DNA of 64,000 bases from Microstegium vimineum (Eukaryota > Streptophyta > Magnoliopsida > Poales > Poaceae), in NCBI GenBank assembly GCA_022036555.1, contig CM039139.1, forward strand, positions 31,957,748-32,021,747, in the 5' to 3' direction. This document shows, one piece after another, positions 58,394-64,000 of this stretch. The stretch's first letter is position 1. The number at the start of each line of letters is the position of its first letter. Made by a program: the position numbers and the translations under genes. Under the pieces are notes generated by a model. It saw only the letters and a list, made by a program, of their open reading frames with translations, was not told the origin of the DNA and made no database searches.

Positions 58394-59077
58394 CATCTCT
58401 CTGAATGTACCCTTATTGAGAGAAGTAGAACTCTCATCATCTCCACGAGAAGGTTGCCCTTGCATTATGAGAAATCTTGCAACATCTAAAGAGGATGTCA
58501 AACGAATCTCATATCGTTTTTCTTCCTCCGTGCTTACCTCAACTATTCTTCGACCCACACTTGTTCTTTGGTTCATAAAGTCGTCACACTTCAGTCTAGC
58601 CTCTGTATGAGTCTTGGAAGCACTGTGCTTATGAAAAGTATCCTTAGCGTTCTTCCAATTCACATAACCTTGATGTGCAAAGATAGAACTCCCAAATTTT
58701 TCACCCTTTACCGAATTAAAGAAAAGGTAACAATATAAGCAATAAGCAGCATCCTTGGACTCACTATACTCTAGCCAATCAAATTCATCAAACCAAGTCT
58801 TTTAAAATGATCTCCATTCACCAACCATACATTTACGAGGAAATGAAAATTCATGAGGTTGGGTTGGACCACTCAAAACATATGCTCTCTTTAATTGGTC
58901 TCTTATTGCTGGCTCATAAGAATCAATTGGTTTGCGTTGTCCAGGGTCAGCAATTAGGTTTGAATGACTAAACTCTTCCCTTGGTTTCTTTGGTTGATTT
59001 GTACTCTGATTACTATGTGGAGTTGAGCCGCTGCCACTTGTACATGAAAAATAGTTGTTCAAAGTTCTTTTCGACAT
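58394..59077 (-). pseudogene. hAT transposase, N-terminal TTF-type zinc finger part
   Basis: Starts MSKRTLNNYFS at 59077, with Ser/Pro-rich residues, then the zinc-finger region (CLYCYLFFNS, FAHQGYVNWKNAKDTFHKH) and DVARFLIMQGQPSRGDDES leading into DUF4371. A TAA at 58802-58804 interrupts the frame; the reading continues in the same frame to the solo LTR boundary. It is continuous with 52577-50780 once the solo LTRs are removed. Confidence 0.9.
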
Positions 59078-59715
59078 ACTGAATATCTAAAAAATTAAAA
59101 TTTAGACATCATGGACTGTCATATTCAATATTACAGATTTACAGTAAAAAAAGAAATTACCTGCTCCGCTGCTCGGCTGCTCCCTCACGGCCTGGACAGA
59201 GCTGGGCACCGTGCGCTGCGCTGCCCTGCTTGCTGGTTGGTCGCTGACGCTGACTGCGGGGCGCCGCTGCGCCGGGTTGGGCTCGCCGAGTCGCCGCTCG
59301 CCGTTGGTCGTCCTGGCCGCGGGACGCGGCGCGCGCGAGGGCAGCGAGGACCAGGAGGACTCGGAGTCGGAGGCGTGAGGGCGCACCGCGCGACGGCGCG
59401 AGCGCGAGGGCTGGGGCGCTGGCTGCTGGGCACAGCCGCATAGACGCACAGCAGTACAGCACGCGGCGACGGCGCGAGGGCGGCCAGCGGTCGCTGGCTG
59501 GCTGTCTCACGTAGGGTTTGTTTCCACGTTTTTGGAATGGGTTTGGTTGCTTGTCTACTTGGGCCGTTGTCTTTGACATTTGACAGAACGACGTTGGTCC
59601 AATAAACAATATATATTCTTTATTTCTTAATTCTAATCATCCGGCCAGCTTTGCGTATATTTGGTCGCTAGGCCGGGCTGGAGCCCTGCTTGCCCGGCCG
59701 GTGGCTTCGTCGTTG
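59078..59715 (-). other. hAT 5' non-coding region
   Basis: GC-rich leader (59160-59500) upstream of the transposase, then the right terminal repeat. Overlapping Arg/Ala-rich frames on both strands have no domain. Confidence 0.6.
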
Positions 59716-59723
59716 ACTACACA

Positions 59724-60723
59724 TAAAACGTGAACACACACCTATGCTAGATGAGTGTGTTCGGAATGGGAGAGAGGAGGGAGGAGAGGCAATGTTCTAT
59801 CACTGGTGGCTTTAGCCATAAATCGACAGTGAAAGTCCACATCACTGTCGGCTCGAGGTTAAAACTGACAGTAAATTGTCTATGTCACATCACTACCGAC
59901 TCGTGGCTAGAACACGTAATGATATGGACTTTCACTAACGTTTTTTATTAGAGACTCCAATAATTTCAAAATATGAAGCTAAGACTCAGCGGTGAAAAGT
60001 TATCACTACCAGTTCACTAAAAACTCGCCTTGAATGTTAATTCTATAGTAGCTTAAGATATGGGTGATGAGAAAGAAATGGTGTGCGAACCATAGTGAGA
60101 TGCTTAGAGCTAGGATTGTTAATTTGGCAGGATTCCTTCTAAATTTTTTTCGAAGGATTATTTATTCGTAAAGAAATCCAGCGATCACAAATATAGATGC
60201 GCGCGTCACGTGTGTCTCCTTTCGTGCACCATGTTTATTCACCCATATGTTTTGGCTGGCGCCGTTTCATTTCCAACCTGTGCTTGATGAAATTAATTAA
60301 TCTCTCATATAGTCCTATATCACATCGCATCATGTAGGTATAGCGTCATAAAACTCACTCGTGGCAGGCGCCATCCTATGAGTCCACCGCCGCTAAATTG
60401 AAACCACGAACAAGCCACGTACCCTTGTGGGCTGAAATGTCCTACTTAATGATTTGGGCCTATTGTTATTAGAGCCCATCCAAATCAAATGTTGACCCCC
60501 AAGGCCCACGAATTGCATGCATTCAGCTATATACCTCGTCTAAAATTAGTTGGAGAAATCGCGACAGAAGTTCATCACAGCTTTAGATCGATGCCCACAA
60601 ATTTTAACACTGACAGCATCATCTTTTCTTAATTAAACAGCTGAGTATATACACACACAAGTGTAACACACGCAGATTCACAGCTAGCCAAACAGATCCC
60701 CTCAGCTGCCCCCGTATGTACAC
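59724..60723. other. Intergenic with a CACTA-like fragment
   Basis: 59790-60055 has repeated CACTGTCGGCTCGAGG / CACTACCGACTCGTGG units like CACTA subterminal arrays, but no bounded ends. 60070-60180 weakly resembles 12610-12725. No gene recognised. Confidence 0.4.
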
Positions 60724-60990
60724 ATTACCGGCAAATCCCATTTAAGAACAATGCTGTCAGTTCCCATGCTGGTTCCAAAATACATTATGGGAAGTGTTAG
60801 AAACAACAAACAACTATGGTGAAACACAGTATCAGGCAATTAGAGAAAAACAGTAGGAACCACATCCACAAAAAATCAGCACAAACCTGAAAAGTGATAG
60901 CCTCTTTCCTAGTGATGTAAAAGATAGCATGCAGAGCCACCAGGCAGGATACACGCATATCCCTAACAGCTTTGGTATCAGGAGGAAGAC
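60724..60990 (-). other. Duplicated unknown exon-like sequence, copy 2
   Basis: Counterpart of 34046-34309. On the minus strand an open exon starts at 61021 with MQSNHEVRKIRLPPDTKAVR and can splice at CAG/GTTTGTG near 60888. It runs opposite to the MEG-like gene at 61455. The parent gene was not recognised, and no downstream exon is supported. Confidence 0.4.
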
Positions 60991-61454
60991 GGATTTTGCG
61001 GACTTCATGGTTGGACTGCATGCTAATCTATTGGAATAAAAAAAACAATAGAGTGAATGACATTTGAAACATCGTCATCAATTTAATTTAGGATGAAAAG
61101 AAGGAATCAATGTTTAATGCAATGGAATCAATCAAACAATTATATTTCCATTTTTTGAGGGGGTATAAATCTCTGAAGTCTCCTACTTAACTTGGAAGGG
61201 GATCGCTCGTCGTGTGATTTTGGAAGGGGAACGAAGAAGACGGCCGGGAATTGCGTTGAGAAGAGATTTGGGAAGAAGCCAGCTAGCGGGTGATTTATAT
61301 GGCCGGCCGGGGCGATTATATGAAGGAAAGAAATCATAATTGAATGCATGCCGTTGTATTTCTTTGCAGCCGGCGATCAGAGATATATATATATAGTATG
61401 TTAGTAACGACGTACTGCCTCATCCCTTGCAGGTAGCAGGCCGGGTCGTCCAAT
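60991..61454 (+). promoter_or_regulatory. Upstream region of MEG-like copy 2
   Basis: Possible plus-strand TATA boxes at about 61165 (GTATAAATC) and 61298 (TTTATATGG). A short TA run lies at 61384-61396. It is not present left of the Helitron in copy 1. Which box is used cannot be told. Confidence 0.35.
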
Positions 61455-61623
61455 ATGAATAGTAGCAGGTGTGGAGGAGCCTTATTCTTGGCGGGGCGGT
61501 GCATGATGATCATCATCTTGTTACTCGCTGCATCGTCGACGACAGTAGTACTGTGTAAGTTGCATCGATCTGACCGCGCGACCATCGATCTCTTATTTTT
61601 GACACGTACGTCTCTTGTTAGGT

Positions 61624-61675
<52 letters not shown>

Positions 61676-62652
61676 TAGGACGAGGCTAAAATGCAACAAG
61701 ATGACCCTCCGTCGCCTAAACTCCCGCGTCCTGCACCTGCATATAGAGAATCTTTATTATTTCGAATAAAAAAATACAATATCTTGTAAACCGTAGCTCT
61801 TATTTTAGATCCTTTTGCATCAGGTTGTTGAAAAAAAAAGTGTTTAATAAAATGAGATACAACAAGACTATATTTGATGAACTTTTTTTTAAATATGTAA
61901 TTGCAACTTCAATGTAATGTGAGTTGCCATCATGATTACGACACAATTGCAACTTGGCGGAAATAGTTGCAACAGATCTGATCCAGTGCAACTGGACCTG
62001 ATGTAGTTGCAACCTGGCGTGATACAATTACAACTAGAGTCGAGTCAGTTACAACCGGGCAACAGTTGCAAAACTGATGCGATCCAACTACAACTAGAGT
62101 CGCCCAGTTGCAACTAGACAATAATCAATTGCAATCTGATGTGATTCAATTACAACTAGAGTTAGACCAGTTGTAACTAGGCAAGAAACAGTTGCAACCT
62201 GACGCGATTCAATTACAACTAGAGTTAGACCAGTTGCAACTCGGCAAAAAATCAATTATAACTAAGCAAGAAACTAGTTGCAATAATTAGGGTGAGTACA
62301 TTCCAGATGTATAAAGCCGGCCATCTTAATTCATTCATTCCTGATATATATATATGCTGCAGCGGGTCGTCCTGATCACTTGCTCCTCGAGGAAGTCAGA
62401 ACTGCAAGGACGACAAAGATGAGTCGTAATAATGCTACTACTGCAACACTAGCAGGAGATGACAGGAAGTTCGAGGTGATATTTTGCCAAGAAAAGGAGT
62501 ACTGTGGTCCGAACGGCGAATTTGATTTTTGCTACTGTTGCTTACCGAAGCCAGATCAGAAGTGCTACCCCACGGTGGATGAGTGCAGGGCGAACTGTCC
62601 TCATTGCGATCCTCAGTGCCCGCCGCCCCTTGAATCGACGACCATGCATTAA
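61455..62652 (+). CDS. MEG/ESF1-like secreted cysteine-rich peptide (copy 2, complete)
   Basis: Exons 61455..61554 and 62363..62652, with GTAAGT donor and TGCAG acceptor, give 129 residues. The N-terminus is a signal peptide (GRCMMIIILLLAASSTTVV). The C-terminal about 55 residues hold ten cysteines: IFCQEKEYCG, DFCYCC, KCYPTVDECRANCPHCDPQC. The CYCC, CY-x5-EC and CPxCxPxC pattern fits the MEG / EMBRYO SURROUNDING FACTOR 1 family of small secreted peptides, known from maternal-to-seed signalling in maize and Arabidopsis; the role here is inferred from the family only. A linker rich in Arg/Thr joins the two parts. The 808-base intron contains a (TA)n tract and a 60-64-bp repeat array. Copy 1 (47290-47561) lacks exon 1. 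Confidence 0.85.
61627..61672. repeat. (TA)n microsatellite in the intron of MEG-like copy 2
   Basis: About 46 bases of TA repeats, 70 bases after the donor site. Confidence 0.95.
61930..62290. repeat. 60-64-bp tandem array in the intron of MEG-like copy 2
   Basis: Units containing GATTCAATTACAACTAGAG and CAGTTGCAACT recur at about 62022, 62081, 62142 and 62206, with weaker copies at each end. Short GTTGCAAC / GTTACAAC words are spread throughout. Confidence 0.8.
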
Positions 62653-62850
62653 TTATTTGCATGCTGTCAATCGGTATTAACTGTGATCAACGTACACCAA
62701 CCATTACAATAATAATTAAGGTTGCATATGTATATGTACCTCGTTCTTCCAATCTTCAATAAAATTCCCCTAGTTGTTCTCTAGGGAAATGAAAAAACAA
62801 TGTTTTGCATCCGAACGTGTGATATATGTATGAACAGTGCCACATTAAGA
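62653..62850. repeat. Second duplication, copy 2, 3' flank of the MEG-like gene
   Basis: Matches 47562-47663 joined to 49290-49410 of copy 1 (TACCTCGTTCTTCCAATCTTCAATA is continuous here in its two halves). This is the empty site for the (TA)n-targeted insertion. Confidence 0.8.
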
Positions 62851-63092
62851 CAACCGCAATAGTAATAGCTAGTACTAGTTATTTAGTAAGCTGAACGTGT
62901 GATATATGTATGAACAGTGCCACATTAAGACTATTTTATATCACGAAACCCACATACTCCTCTCACATAGTCTTAGACTACGTGAAATAGATAGACTATT
63001 TGCTTTTATCTAGTGACTACTTTCTCTTCTATTTTTTGCTTGTCATGTCACATCTAGCTAGCTAAATAGCTAACCATTGTGGACGCTCTTAT
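62851..63092. mobile_element. MITE-like insertion with a duplicated flank
   Basis: TTAAGAC.ACCGCAATAG at the left faces an inverted TAAGAGCGTCCACAATGG at about 63070-63092, like Tourist ends with TTA targets. ACGTGTGATATATGTATGA and the bases after it occur twice (62815 and 62893, about 38 bp each). It is absent from copy 1. Confidence 0.5.
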
Positions 63093-63695
63093 ATATATCA
63101 ACTGTCCCTCTCGTTCTACGTCTAATTAACTAATGCAAAATTTGCGCCATGTTTAAGAAGTGTGTATTTTCAGATCGACTTTGGTTTCGTACAACACACG
63201 CCCGCCCATTTCGTGTCACTGCTCCTAACATTAATGCAAATCTGTATATTTCTCTATATATTATATCTATATCTATTATAAAGAAGCAAAAGCTTCGGTG
63301 TATAGATACTGGAACTTCGTTCTTCTCTTCTCTCTACACCTCTTCTCTCTTCTTCCCTTTGTGGTTTGCTCACTATGTACTCACTCTTTGCAGTATTCCT
63401 CTAGTAGTATGCATCTGCTTAGGAATTTTCTACACACACATGACTATTTGTATCACCAGTGCGTGGATTCATTTTGTTCGTCACTCCGTGTGGTGGTGCG
63501 TCACCCGACCGGCCGAGCTCGCCCTCGCCGCGTCGTACGTCCTCGAAGCGCAAACGCTGTCGTGCCGCCCTACTCAACCTCGCGCCGTCGTCAGCGTGCT
63601 TCGACATCGTCGCCCTCGCCAGTTGTCCGACGTGTCCCGATGAATAAAGACAAAATAAACAACCGAAAATTAAGGAAGGCATGGTTGGTCACATG
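63093..63695. repeat. Second duplication, copy 2, conserved right block
   Basis: Counterpart of 49470-50135. Reading frames are not conserved between the copies. No gene is assigned. Confidence 0.7.
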
Positions 63696-64000
63696 GATTT
63701 AAGGGCAGTCCCAATAAAAAAAACTGACACAATTTTCATTGCATAAGAAATCATCTATAAAAACTATCTTCTACAATGGAGGTGTCTTCGAGTAATAATT
63801 ATTCTCTCTTTCTCTCTCCCAACTCTATCTTCTTCCTCCAATAAAAGTGTCACGAGCCCCTTACAAACTGATGGTTTCTTCTCAATGGCGATTTCATAGT
63901 CTCTTGGTGCATTGGGTGGAGTGAAGACCTGATTTCTTCATGAAGAAATCATTTCTATGATTTGTGCTCTCTTCCATCATTAATTATATTGTTATGTCAG
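63696..64000. other. Window end, possible MITE
   Basis: GGGCAGTCCCAATAAAAAA near 63704 resembles a Tourist-type left end, and GTGCATTGGGTGGAG lies near 63908, but a matching right end is not complete in the window. No gene. Confidence 0.3.

Larger units (their letters stand above)
50448..59715 (-). mobile_element. hAT transposon (zinc-finger MYM/TTF-type), split by two solo LTRs
   Basis: Ends CAGGGACGAAGCCA at the left and, inverted, CAACGACGAAGCCA at the right. A perfect 8-bp target duplication, ACTACACA, lies at 50440-50447 and 59716-59723, the hAT signature. The transposase is on the minus strand in two pieces, 59077-58394 and 52577-50780, separated by two solo LTRs. Without them the element would be about 3.5 kb. 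Two stops in the transposase show that it is inactive. Confidence 0.95.

Overview
The window is nuclear DNA of a grass, most likely rice (Oryza) or a close relative. The evidence is the dense Tourist, Stowaway, CACTA, MULE, hAT, Helitron and Gypsy/Tat content, GC-rich genes beside AT-rich intergenic DNA, a remorin gene, type-2 non-specific lipid-transfer proteins (nsLTP2) and MEG/ESF1-like cysteine-rich peptides. Species and chromosome cannot be fixed from the sequence alone.

Host genes are few. A remorin gene (minus strand, four exons visible) runs off the left edge. Two nsLTP2-like genes (minus, about 10.7-11.0 and 32.2-32.5 kb) are paralogues in a tandem segmental duplication: copy A was once compact but is now stretched over about 7.2-30.5 kb by insertions, and copy B is still compact at 31.2-33.5 kb. 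A second tandem duplication carries the MEG/ESF1-like genes: copy 1 (about 34.0-50.1 kb) is interrupted by a CACTA element, a degenerate RepHel+RPA Helitron and a (TA)n-targeted insertion, and has lost its first exon. Copy 2 (60.7-63.7 kb) keeps a complete two-exon gene.

Most of the window is mobile DNA, and many elements can be bounded to the base by target-site duplications. They are a Harbinger/Tourist-like element (3357-4187, TAA), a Stowaway (7000-7220, TA), a MULE-like element (about 8288-9580) holding a Tourist (8828-9135, TTA), a Tourist (9684-9897, TTA), CACTA-1 (12822-13937, TCC), a 16.1-kb Gypsy/Tat retrotransposon (14192-30309, ACCAC), CACTA-3 (34310-35902, AAT), a Helitron ending at 47260, and a hAT element (50448-59715, ACTACACA). 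The hAT transposase gene is split by two solo LTRs, 52583-54256 (CAATC) and 54265-58388 (TCAGC/TCAAC), that landed a few bases apart.

The Gypsy element lies on the minus strand: LTR, primer-binding site, gag, protease, reverse transcriptase, RNase H, archaeal-type RNase H, integrase, LTR. Between integrase and its 3' LTR it carries a separate plus-strand gene with its own TATA box, five GT-AG introns, a PF04195-like domain and a coiled coil. This antisense intron-containing gene is the most interesting system here. All the transposon genes read through are broken by stops or frameshifts, so none looks autonomous now.
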